DNA of 32,043 nt. It comes from Saccoglossus kowalevskii. Its lineage: Eukaryota > Hemichordata > Enteropneusta > Harrimaniidae. Under the pieces are notes generated by a model. It was not told the DNA's origin. It made no database searches and saw only the letters and a list, made by a program, of their open reading frames with translations. Location of the stretch: NCBI RefSeq assembly GCF_000003605.2, contig NW_003150758.1:196145-228187 (forward strand), read 5' to 3'. The translations under genes were made by a program, and so were the position numbers. The stretch's first letter is position 1. Each line of letters opens with the position of its first letter. Positions 10,725 through 20,856 of this stretch are shown piece after piece.

Positions 10725-10816
10725 TTAAAGTTGCCCTGACGCTTGTGGGCCACCGTACATTCTCGCCATGATATCGTCATAAGCTAGGTAAGATTGCTCG
10801 TTGACCTCTCTTATAA
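10725..10816 (-). other. weak candidate terminal exon (minus strand)
   Basis: On the minus strand a plausible splice acceptor (pyrimidine-rich, ending TTTATGTGCAG, AG at 10817-10818) is followed by an open frame of about 30 codons. It contains REVNEQSYLAYDDIMARMY and ends in TAA at 10725-10727. The residues look more protein-like and the DNA is more GC-rich than the surroundings. The frame also continues upstream without a stop, so the exon boundary is arbitrary. I recognise no family. Chance is the leading alternative. Confidence 0.12.
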
Positions 10817-10819
10817 CTG

Positions 10820-12245
10820 CACATAAACGTAGGCGACTATATATGGCTACAAAAAGAACAAGGTGACATTTTTTTAAAAATAATAATGACAAAGTGTATT
10901 GGTGAATCAGTAAATGGCTCGGCAAGCTGTGGGTTGGGATGCTTGGAGTGGCTTCCCTACAAGCATTTAGAAAGTTTCCGATGTATAATATTGTAGTGCA
11001 ATTATACATTGTTAATATGGTATAAGTGAGGGACTCCTCCTTGTGGAATGTTCAATGTCGGGAGCAACAAAGTTTGTTGAAACTCCCAGGTCAACTGATG
11101 ACTCGAGTTGCAGATAAAAATATTTTAAAACTATTTTAAAAATATTGTTATTGTTATTGTGAGAGTGAGAGGGGTATATGTGGGGGAAAAGTATACGTAC
11201 TAAACATGGTTGTAACATTATCAAATTAATAGAATCACATTTAATACGAGATCGTATAGAAGCACTATGGCTTTGAGATAACATAATTTTCATAATCTGG
11301 ATCGAGAACACAAAGCAGTGTTAAGTGTTACTCACGCGGAGAGAAATTTGAGATTCTTAATTACACAATAGAATATTTATACTACAAATAAATATAACAG
11401 ACATTATATTTGATTTTCACGTTACTAATACGTTATATGGTGTCACGGTCTTATTACAATTAAAACGCATCGAAATTAATGCAAAAACGCATAGGTTTTC
11501 CTTCTCGTTGCCGTGTATGATGTCACAACTCTACAATGAATTTTAAGAGACAGCATCAGTCATGACGTGTACATCGTTTGACACATTGCATGATGGGTGT
11601 AGGCGAATGGTCCCGGGCACGCAGGTTTATTGCAAAATTGAAGTGTCTGATTATGTGCAAACTCGGATAAGTCGGATAAGATACGTGTTCAGAGAGAGTA
11701 GTATGAGGCGTAATTAAACTATCTGACCAAAGACAATATTATTATCAATGTCATCATCATTTGCTACCGTGTTACGTTAAAAAATATTTAGCTAATTTCA
11801 TGCAAGTACATTCTAAATTTACACAACTTGTCGATTCATTAGTTTTAAGTACGTGCAGTTTCAAGGAAAATAATCTATTTCTTAATGTTAGCATAAGAGG
11901 ACACTACTGTAATTAAACCTTGAAGATTGAGCTTGCATCTTTTAGATTACATGCATGATTGAACAATAGAACCCTTCGCTGTAAGAAAATAATTGAGTAC
12001 CAGTAGGAAGTCAGCTGCGCATAATAGGCAATGTACTGCCTCAAAAATTACCTCATATATGAAGTATGTCATCATAATCATACTTAGAATATTGGTGGAA
12101 TTGAAGATAATGAAATGTTTGAATTGTGTCACCATAAAGCAAAAATGTAGACAGGCATTGTGATCGTTAAGTCAGCATAAGATAGTGATATCTATATGTC
12201 GAACGACGGTAAAATTATAAATGATTATGGTGTTTTTTTTCCGTG
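10820..12245. other. gene-free stretch
   Basis: Minus-strand open frames at 11012-11311 and 11947-12135 lack recognisable domains. The Asn run in the former comes from an ATT/GTT-rich patch (11120-11160). No RNA gene or clear repeat was found. Confidence 0.5.
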
Positions 12246-12249
12246 TGTT

Positions 12250-12474
12250 GGGACTGCCCTTGAATGTTAATTTCCCTTGACAGTTGTTTCAAGTGTTTTT
12301 GTTTGAAAGTGCTTTATTGCCTATTTGGTAAATAATTGGTTCCATTATGAACATATAATACGATAATAATTTTTTACTCGTAATTACACGTTATTTACTA
12401 GTTCAAGCATTTAGTCAAAACCCTGCTGACCTCAGTGGGCTTGTGAACATTAATTTCCCTGGTGACACTTTTTT
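12250..12474. repeat. diverged 40-bp repeat pair
   Basis: Two segments, 12250-12289 and 12436-12474, share the exact core TTAATTTCCCT (12267-12277 and 12450-12460). Flanking matches include TTG(T)GAA before it and GACA...TTT after it. Both are in the same orientation, 183 bp apart. They could be remnants of a dispersed element's end. The similarity is short and was judged by eye. Confidence 0.5.
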
Positions 12475-12479
12475 CCGGT

Positions 12480-13177
12480 ACCCTCACCCGCGATAAATAA
12501 ATAGACAATATAACACCGGTGTAATACCTTTAAGACCTCCGTCATTTCGTGTCAGTAGGTATACTATCTCAAGTAATAGCCTACATAGGTTGATCGCTAA
12601 AGGAACACATATCAATTTGTGTTTTTGTTTTTTAGCTTTCTGTCGTGCCTCACGTGTACACGAGAGTTGTATGTTTTATTGTTAGTAATTATTTTGTGCA
12701 GACTTGTGATTAACTCGAAAGGTATGTGTTTACAAAATATATTTGAACATATAAATTTGAATATTGTAATTTAAACCGGAAGGAAATTAATTGTGCGTAT
12801 TCCATGGTTTTGCAGCTTAATAAATACTTCATTAAATTATTTGCCAGGTGATAGATATAATGTTACACTATCATTATATCTGTTATTAGTTTGAGAAATC
12901 TTATTTAACCATAAGCCACAGCTAATCTGCTGTAATCTACTTAGTCTGTGGCAGATTCCCATTATTTGTGTAATATGAACAGTTTATTTAAATACGTCGA
13001 TCCCCAGACTAAACCGTTTAAAATGTCAGAAATAAATTCTCTCCAGAACGGTTGTAAACTTCACAGCGAGAAAGCATCGAACTGTACGCAATATCAGGAT
13101 TCCCCATGAAATCACTTTTGTCCGTCTCTGTGTGTGATTTTCAGTGTCTTCACGTATTAATTATTCTGTGATTTCTA
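12480..13177. other. gene-free stretch
   Basis: No open frame of note, no RNA gene and no repeat was recognised. Local base composition is similar to the surroundings. Confidence 0.5.
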
Positions 13178-13405
13178 TGGCTGGGCCGATTTCGCTCAAA
13201 ATTAGCAGGCAGATCACACCTTCACTTTAGTCAAGTTGGTTGGTAAAATCTGAAAAAAAACTGGCCCACCATTGTCGCACGCCGAATGTATCTTCTCCTA
13301 CAAATCTACAATTTTGGAAGGATTTTGTTCATACTTGGTAGGCAGGTCATACCTTCGCTCTAGTTGCGTGGTATAAAAATAACCGTGGCCCACAAGCCGA
13401 AAACT
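13178..13405. repeat. two-copy diverged tandem repeat, about 133-bp period
   Basis: AGGCAG at 13207 and 13340 anchors two alignable units. Shared words in the same order are GATTT-G-TC, AGGCAG-TCA-ACCTTC, CT-TAGT, GGT-TAAAA and TGGCCCAC followed by GCCGA. The units are somewhat richer in GC than the flanks. No frame is open through both copies. It is an unrecognised satellite-like or element-internal repeat. Confidence 0.65.
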
Positions 13406-13560
13406 ACGTCTAAGTTGGATATGAGTCACGTTGATAGTTCAAGCAACACTGGGTGAAAATGCCTATCGTATTCGGAACACACTAGATGATTGCAGAGGCA
13501 AGAACATTTCAAAGAAAAATTACGTGGAAAGTTATATAGACAGAGTGCATGGAGTAGGAT

Positions 13561-13674
13561 ATCAATTTAGAGTTATAGATGCGGTCAATGGGTAATTAGT
13601 ATGAGGTCAACTTGGAAATCAATGTAGTGTAATCTATGCGGTCAATGGGTAATTAGTATAAGGTCAACTTGCGT
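13561..13674. repeat. 57-bp tandem duplication
   Basis: Units 13561-13617 and 13618-13674 share the nearly identical core GCGGTCAATGGGTAATTAGT plus A-AGGTCAACTTG, with more divergence in the first 20 bases (ATCAAT-TAG-GT). The higher identity of the core could mean constraint or simply an uneven mutation pattern. Each core carries an AGGTCA nuclear-receptor-type half site, a sequence-level match only. Confidence 0.85.
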
Positions 13675-13834
13675 GAATAATATAATAATAACTGCGAAAG
13701 ACTCAGGAACTGACCTCCAAAGACGGAATGCGCTTTGCAAACACCCACAAAAATACCGGCTTGTTTTCTGACAAGTGATATGTAGTATACATACTCACAT
13801 ACTATTTTATCTTTAGATTAAGGTTTTTTAAAAA

Positions 13835-14530
13835 CCATGTGACCGAAAACTCATGGCATCTTCTAACGTGGCTCGACTGTCATGTAATCAAGGAGTCTTT
13901 AGATTGAACGACATGTAATCAAATTCCTTTGTCAGTCACAATTGAGTGCATTATCTTTTCAGTAGAACGTGCACCATAATGACCATTAAATAAGCAACTA
14001 ACTCAAGTGTTATGAGCGCGGTGACATGTGNNNNNNNNNNNNNNNNNNNNNNNNNNNNNNNNNNNNNNNNNNNNNNNNNNNNNNNNNNNNNNNNNNNNNN
14101 NNNNNNNNNNNNNNNNNNNNNNNNNNNNNNNNNNNNNNNNNNNNNNNNNNNNNNNNNNNNNNNNNNNNNNNNNNNNNNNNNNNNNNNNNNNNNNNNNNNN
14201 NNNNNNNNNNNNNNNNNNNNNNNNNNNNNNNNNNNNNNNNNNNNNNNNNNNNNNNNNNNNNNNNNNNNNNNNNNNNNNNNNNNNNNNNNNNNNNNNNNNN
14301 NNNNNNNNNNNNNNNNNNNNNNNNNNNNNNNNNNNNNNNNNNNNNNNNNNNNNNNNNNNNNCTTTCGCCACTTTCTGAGGTTAATTTAAATAATCTACAA
14401 TGATATCTAATAAATTACAAATCTACTTCATGTGATTACCACTTTAAACCTTCTGTTTTCTCTCCATGTATCAACATTTAAAGAGAGTAAAGTTTGTGTT
14501 CATATAGTTTGTTTACCAGTATTCGTCGGA
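13835..14530 (+). repeat. dispersed or duplicated element family 1, copy A (interrupted by gap)
   Basis: This interval aligns by eye with 16100-16865 in the same orientation. Shared landmarks include CTCAT...GGCT, GACATGTAATC, TTTGTCA-TCAC, CCATA-TGACCA-TAAAT, AA-CAACTAA and TATGAGC before the gap. After it come TTCTG...AATTTAAA-TAA, TGATAT and CATG...CTTAAAC. The outer ends are uncertain. No protein-coding frame, terminal inverted repeat or target duplication is evident. It may be a non-autonomous element or one half of an old local tandem duplication. Confidence 0.55.
14031..14361. other. assembly gap, 331 Ns
   Basis: Every base from 14031 to 14361 is N. Open frames spanning it are artefacts. 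The gap sits inside family 1 copy A, and the partner copy has about 400 bases (about 16313-16711) between the same landmarks. The missing sequence is therefore probably the middle of that element. Confidence 0.99.
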
Positions 14531-16099
14531 TTGAAGGTGCATATTACCAAGTCACGTGGGAGTAGAATCCCACAATTGCCCTGATGACGACGGACACGAT
14601 CATTTTGCCACACATATGTAGTATAAATAATGAGGAAGTTATCAATAAATTTTACTTTTAACGCCAGTAATATTTATATATCCAGTGTTTGAAATTACCG
14701 ATCGTCCGAATCCAAGTTTTCTGCCGGGACATAAAGTTTAGTAATGCCGTCGCCAGGTTGTCCACCTACTTCTTTGAGCAGTAGTTTATATGCGTCAGTA
14801 AGTTAAATATTTGCTTTGTTATTTCTTTGTATTTTCCATTATAACAAATGTTTGCCGCATCTTTTATTTGTTTCCTCTAGGAATATATAGCAATAATATA
14901 AAACATCACGTATGCATTCTAAAACATGAAAATGTTTTCAAGTTGTACTAACAGTGTGTCGCATTGACAATATAAGGGGGGGGGGGGTGTTATCTAATGC
15001 CGCCCTGCAACTTAACTATGTGAGTCTGATAACTGCAACAATAATTATGCGAGGGCGGCGACTCGTACGTGTGCACGGTAAGGTTTTGCTGTGGTTTTAC
15101 GTTCTTTATTACGCACCATTCACTGGTTTTTATTTTTGGAATACAACAACCAATTAAGATTTAAAAAGTGGATTCAAATATTGCCTGCCAGCAACGATTA
15201 CGGTCAAAAGCTGGATGACAGACTTTCTATGGATTAAAGGCAATTTACTGCAAGTTATGGTGCCCTCTCTATCAATCGAAAGTGTAGGGATAAATACTAA
15301 AAATATGCGCTAATTCGTTACTTGGCACCATCGCAAGAGAGGAATGCCCCAAAACACGAAAAAAGTGAAGGTCATCAATTAGCTCTAAATTTCCCCAAAA
15401 AATAAAAGTGAAACCCCTGCAGAAAAAATACGACATTGTATACCTATTCTGAATTTGAGGATGAAATCCTGAATGAAGTTGATGGTCCAGGATGTTGTTT
15501 TTTGCTACATTTACCAAGTCAATATAATTATTGAAGCATATATAAAGTACATTCAAATACTATTTTTCGTAAAACGGAAAAACGTAGCTAAATATATATA
15601 CATACAAAGGTTAAATGCTTTACGCACAAGGAAATTAGATTCAATGAACTGTCAAATATAAACATTAACACATCAATCTACATCGAATCTACCTGCGCCT
15701 TTGCCCTTCCAACAACCTTTTGCACAGGACATGGATACTGTCAGGTAAATTATTTAAAGCTACATATTGAAGTGAATTGTGAATAGAAATCGTTTTGTGT
15801 TTGTAAATCACTAACAGGATTACATATCTATCACAATTCTGACCATGTAGAAACTTATAATATTTGAAACTTAACGTATGTATATCAGTAATAATGGTAT
15901 TTTTGGATGCAATATTCATTAGTCGTGTCAAAGTGTTTTAATTGATCTCGAACAACATACAAGACAACATTTATGCCATGTACACATCAGATATAGATAA
16001 CGACAATCACCAGTTGGTATTTTTATGTTAATGTACTATTCACAATTATCCTTAATCGTGTACTACTATACAGTAATTAGACATCCGTTGTAATTGAAT
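14531..16099. other. gene-free stretch
   Basis: A G12 run is listed separately. Open frames at 14954-15157, 15272-15661 and 15689-15931 overlap on opposite strands or show no domain. Weak word matches between 14531-14760 and 16866-17010 hint that the family 1 similarity may extend further, but this was too diverged to settle by eye. Confidence 0.45.
14976..14987 (+). repeat. G12 homopolymer
   Basis: Twelve consecutive G residues stand out in AT-rich DNA. Such runs are prone to sequencing length errors and to G-quadruplex-like stacking. Confidence 0.95.
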
Positions 16100-16590
16100 A
16101 GTTAACACTCTGGAACGAACGCTCATTAAATGTGCTAGCACGGCTAGAATACCTGCAATCAAGAGGATTGTAGATTCAATTTCGAATGACATGTAATCCA
16201 ATCTTTTTGTCAATCACTAATTGTGCTCTTATAGCGTTCGATTAGAATATGCTCCATATAACGACCACTAAATATGCAAAGAACTAAAGATTTATGAGCT
16301 ATAACATTTGTTGCAATCAAGTATGACAAACCCGCATTATTTACAAATGCCTCAAATGCCAATTTTGCCATGACATCCGTGTTGACGAATTCCCCAATTC
16401 ACACTCGCTATATCGATTACAATCAATCTCACTGACAATCGTCGAAAATATTTTGTACATTGTCTTTCAATTTTTCTACAATAGAATGTTAATAAATTGT
16501 GTCACATTTTATGTGATATACACCCGCAATAATCAATATAACTTCATTATTATTTATATATCGACAATGAATTTTATATTAATCGTCATT

Positions 16591-16660
16591 GACCTGACGT
16601 AGCATAATGGTTAGCGTGTCTGTCCAATACCATGGTGATTTTAGATTCTTTCCACATTGT
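16591..16660 (+). other. tRNA-like remnant with A box (SINE-type)
   Basis: TAGCATAATGG (16600-16610) followed by TTAGCGTGTCTGTCC reads like the A box and D-arm to anticodon region of a tRNA-derived SINE head. At the expected distance a degenerate B-box-like TTTTAGATTC lies at 16639-16648. A full cloverleaf does not fold by inspection, so it is not a functional tRNA. An A-rich patch follows at 16679-16687. Confidence 0.35.
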
Positions 16661-16750
16661 CTATTGCACACCCAGAAGAGAAAAAAATGATTAAATTCTT
16701 CCAACATGCTAGCCTCACGGCATTCTGCGAAATAAATTTAAAATAAAATG

Positions 16751-16788
16751 TAAGTTGATATATTACATGCCCATGATAAATCAACTTA
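16751..16788. repeat. 9-bp inverted repeat
   Basis: TAAGTTGAT (16751-16759) and ATCAACTTA (16780-16788) are exact reverse complements around a 20-base spacer, inside family 1 copy B. The matching part of copy A does not keep the symmetry. Confidence 0.6.
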
Positions 16789-16865
16789 AACTACATGCAT
16801 GTATATTATGAATATCATGTTGTGTACAATAGAAGAATAAAACTTTAATTAAATATATGTACAAA

Positions 16866-18185
16866 AATCTTAACGGGTCACGTAAACAGGATGAGCTCCA
16901 ACGACGTCGACTCTACTTGAACTTTGCCTCTTCAAATTTCTAGTTTCTCTGCAAAAAATCTTTACGACTGAAATATGAGTACATTTGCACCGTTCACACG
17001 CAATACAAAAACATATATCAAAGTCTTGTTCTTATTCTATAATTTGAATAATTTAATCACATGAGAATATTTATAGACCCCGGCATGAATTCATCACATA
17101 TACAGCTCGAAACTCAACACGATTGTATTCTTTCAACTCAACAGTGAGTGTTTTTTAGAGATCGCGCACAAATTGAACCATACACCAAGTGTTCTATATA
17201 TCGTAAACCCAGTGTATATCACACTATGTTACGACAGTTTTAGCTCTATTGTAATGCACGACTCGTAATTAATCGTCTATCACTATGCGTTTTGTATATG
17301 TAACATTATAGACATAGTAGTATGTGGTTCCTAATAACGTTGTTAGTGTCAATATGTGATTAAACCGAGGTTTTATGTGTACGACATGGAAGTGAGGCAC
17401 ACATTAGTTAGCCCATTACATAAGTAATGTAATGTCAGTTTAATATTCAGAGAGGTCTGTCAGCATGCAGTTTTAGCAAACCATATATGTGATGCCTTGC
17501 TGCGTCAATGATGGAAAATACATGGTTGTGGTTACGCTCATAGGTAATTTATATTCTGAACTGAGTTAATTTCCTGTACACGTGGGTCCGAAGATTGATC
17601 AATTGCACATCTTCAATAGAGACTTTGTGTATAACAAAACGTACTGTCGTAAACCATTCACACAACATATGTGTTCCAGAAAAAATATATATAACGGGAA
17701 TAGCGTGATCAGATAACAATAATCAGTCTAAATTTTGCGTGTGCGTGTGTTATTTTTTTTATGCGGCTTCAACACATTGTCAGAAGATGTTAATTTAAAT
17801 ATACAATATAAAACGCTTCAAATGTTTAATTTTTCAAAAAAACGCATTTGCTAGATAGGTACACAATCTTTCTATAGACGAATTTCAAAACGGGGATTGC
17901 TTGAGATGTGAATCACTCCAATCTCTATACAGTGCTCACTATGATTACCGTGAAGAATTCGTTCAGTAGACAAGTATCTGAAGATACTATCTTCCATTTT
18001 CCCGAAATGTATTAATAGTAAAATTCTTGAAAAGATTTGTGAATAGATTGATGTCAGTTTAATATGTTGTTCTATTCAAGATGGATTCCCGTCTACGTTT
18101 TTTGTCCACGATCAATCTTATGTGCAGTTATACGTTTCATGCAGCGTTACAAATATGGAAGCCTACTGTCTAAAATATGTCAATC
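16866..18185. other. gene-free stretch
   Basis: No gene was supported. An 8-bp inverted repeat (CATTACAT/ATGTAATG, 17414-17434) is present. The open frame at 18064-18303 crosses a TTTA microsatellite and lacks known domains. Confidence 0.5.
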
Positions 18186-18208
18186 ATTTATTTATTTATT
18201 TATTTATT
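18186..18208. repeat. (TTTA)n microsatellite
   Basis: Uninterrupted TTTA/ATTT tetranucleotide run of nearly six copies. Confidence 0.95.
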
Positions 18209-18559
18209 CGTGTAGTGCACTGCTTGGCAGAACTTTGATTCTTTTCGAGACCGAAATATACAGAAACTTGCTTGGCGGTGATGAAACCAGTCGTTGTTTG
18301 TAAAAGAGATTTTATTTTCGACAAATCTTTAAACATTAAACTCCTAAGTGCTAATTTAGGTTGGCCTGTATACATGTGTTTATATCACCCTCTTTCACTC
18401 ACTATATTAGAAGAATTTGGTATGTATAATTAAATATTAAATAAGAAGTAAATGTGTGGCGTTGGAAGAAAAATAGAGTAGTAATAATTATCTTATTGTA
18501 ATTAAGCCATTCTTTATATATTACTAAATGTACACATGCTTTGCTGGAATATATGAAGA

Positions 18560-18640
18560 TGTGATGTATGCCTTAATGATACCATATCCATCAGGATCAG
18601 GGACATTACGGGTTCGACTCCCATGGTCGGCTGCCCATTT
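18560..18640 (+). other. tRNA-like remnant with strong B box (SINE-type)
   Basis: GGTTCGACTCC (18611-18621) is a near-ideal pol III B box and T-loop, with four of five T-stem pairs intact (ACGGG with CCCAT). The upstream segment (18561-18600) is collinear with the 16591-16660 remnant (TGTA, TAATG, TCC landmarks) but the A box is eroded. The acceptor stem does not pair, so it is not a functional tRNA. It is probably a decayed tRNA-derived SINE head. Confidence 0.4.
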
Positions 18641-18800
18641 ATCAGTTTTCAAGTGCATATGCTATGTACCACATTTCATTAGTTCGGATATGAATCATGA
18701 ACCAAATACGCCACAATTTGTTTTGTGATCATTGATAAAGAAAAACTGTGTGCAAATATAAGTACATCGTATGATCTACTAAAATAGTTGGCAAAGGAAG

Positions 18801-18811
18801 AGATTCGAACC
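18801..18811 (-). other. isolated minus-strand B box
   Basis: On the minus strand 18801-18811 reads GGTTCGAATCT, fitting the pol III B-box consensus. It is preceded by TGATATTGT, similar to the corresponding position in the 16591-16660 remnant. No A box was found at the expected distance. It lies 190 bp from the plus-strand B box at 18611, suggesting two inverted SINE remnants, or chance. Confidence 0.25.
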
Positions 18812-18828
18812 ACAATATCAGCAGGAAT

Positions 18829-18860
18829 AAATACCCATTTATACAAATACCCATATAAAC
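18829..18860. repeat. 16-bp imperfect tandem duplication
   Basis: AAATACCCATTTATAC (18829-18844) is followed directly by AAATACCCATATAAAC (18845-18860). Confidence 0.75.
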
Positions 18861-18869
18861 CATTTGTAT

Positions 18870-20080
18870 TTATGTAAATTAAGTGCTCGCTTGTTGAATA
18901 TGTTTATAATGTTATTTTAATGTTATACGCGATCTGGATGCTGATCACAATAGAATCTAACTCGTGTGACTACAAATCTACCAAGCTATGTTGCCGGTAC
19001 TTTTTTACGTTCTAGAATGGCAAACCTGATGCCACTTTGTAAAATCGTCCAGCCGGTAACGAACAGTTTAGTGGTTTGCCCTAAATAAATAAGATATAAA
19101 CGTCAAGAGAATTAAACATTAAGGCTGAGTCCCAATGTTTATTTTTCACGAGCTCTGCCGAAGGTTTCTATTCCGCACTTAGTCACTGTATGTGTTTCCT
19201 TTGATGTATTTATTGATCACTATCGCCAATGCTTTTCGTTGCTATGCTTCAATGATTGTTATTCAAATCGGCAGTTTTGTATAGTTAAATAAACCAGAGA
19301 TTACAATTCGTCACACAAATGAACTTAAGCCTAGTATAAACATGGTCAGAACGATCTACTATAAATGATAATATATTGAATGTAATATATTGATTGAGTT
19401 GCAGTTACCACGCACATGATGGTGCAACATCTCTTGAGTTATTAACAATCAGGTGGATACTTCAATTTAAATTCTCCCTTGTTGGGCTATAATGCCACAA
19501 AAGAAACAGCACATTTCCCTTATTTCAATATGCCCTTGACAAAAATATCAAGAATTTGAAAATTTCATGAAGACAAATAGCAATTGATGTTACTGGATAA
19601 CCAGACAATATCTTTATATAACCCTATATTAATTCACAAAACATAACGGTAATTAAGCAGCGTATTGTTTTCTAATCATGTTCGGCATAGACAATACACA
19701 AACAACATTGAACCGAATGAGCATAAAACCTAATGAAATAGTTTTGAAATACTATGGTGACGCCAAAATGCATTTAAAAGCTCGTCGACAATACAAGTGT
19801 ACACAGGAATTGACACACACTATGCTCAACGAGATATAACATTAGTAGTGAAATAACATAATGGTATGGATGCTACTGTTAGTTGTAGCACGAAAACAAC
19901 ATGACCACGTGGCTACAACAGCAATAATATTATATTATATAAACTAATTAGCGTGAAAAAAACTTGGTACAGGAACTAAAATAGCGAATATGGAGTAGTT
20001 TAAATGTATTTCAATAATAGAAGCCAAATTGATAGTTGTCAAACAATGATCAGGTAGTCACACGTAGTACATACATAGAG
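18870..20080. other. gene-free stretch
   Basis: No open frame, RNA gene or repeat was supported. A small inverted repeat GTTGCA/TGCAAC around 19400-19427 is at chance level. Confidence 0.5.
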
Positions 20081-20669
20081 CCGTTAAGACGTTTATGTAA
20101 ATAATATCACACCTAAGGTCATAACAATTAACTGAGTGCACACCATGACAGACATTTATCCCCAGATACACCCACTGGGCAGGACTATTACTCGCACACT
20201 GATAGCAGTCATGTTGATTTTACAATTCGATTCTGGGACTTTATGTATTCTCCGGTATTACAAACTAACTAGTTACAGTAATTACACACGGGGGAGTACA
20301 GGTGGTGTGAAAGACATATAGAGAACAGTCAACTTGTAGGCATGGCGGAGATACAGTTAAGGACATATTGTCTCAAGTTATCCTTGACCTTAACACTCTT
20401 CATATGTGTCGGATATAAAGTTAAATGTACATCTATATAAATAGATCTATATTTGTGCGAATATTACAAATTGTGGCTCGGTTGTTGTGTGTGTTATTAA
20501 TATTTTGTGCATGTCAACGAGACTAATATGTCAATGTTGAATCTATTTGAGAAATGTGGAATTGTATTAAACTCTATATTCATTGACGATGGGCGATTAG
20601 CATCCCCATTACCACTGTGTCAGCAAATCTTCAACACATTAGTCAATTAAATGGTACACCTTTTAACAG

Positions 20670-20763
<94 letters not shown>

Positions 20764-20856
20764 GAAACTGATGTTATCTGCCCCTTTATTCATCCAAAGT
20801 ATAACATAATCGACCCGCATTTCGAACGACTGCGACGTCATTAAATAGAAGATATA
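20081..20856 (+). repeat. dispersed or duplicated element family 2, copy 1
   Basis: Aligns in the same orientation with 23026-23644. The strongest block (about 20120-20318) shares GAGTGCACACCA, CCACTGGGCAGGACTATTAC, CAGTAATTACACAC and GGTGTG. Later blocks share TATA-TCATTGA with GCGATT-GCAT, and CATGAA...CCTTT-TTCATCCAAAG. The 61-codon open frame inside the first block is not conserved as protein in the partner. Copy 1 is longer mainly because of an (AT)n expansion. Element class unknown. Confidence 0.7.
20672..20760. repeat. (AT)n microsatellite, about 44 copies
   Basis: Uninterrupted AT dinucleotide for 89 bases. It yields spurious Tyr-Ile open frames on both strands. It lies inside family 2 copy 1, where the partner copy has only a short TATATC-like sequence, so the expansion arose after the two copies separated. 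Confidence 0.99.

Larger units (their letters stand above)
16100..16865 (+). repeat. dispersed or duplicated element family 1, copy B
   Basis: This is the partner of 13835-14530, same orientation, offset about 2.27 kb. It includes a tRNA-like A box at 16600-16610 in the part corresponding to copy A's gap. GCAATCAAG occurs near both 16154 and 16313. It contains no open frame of note. The divergence (many substitutions and small indels) suggests an old event. Confidence 0.55.

Noticed and set aside
14003-14403. Open frames of 116-125 codons around 14003-14403
   Set aside because: They run through 331 Ns, which contain no stop codons by construction.
18560-18640. Functional tRNA gene
   Set aside because: The B box and T stem are good but the acceptor stem does not pair and the A box is eroded, so it is kept only as a SINE-like remnant.
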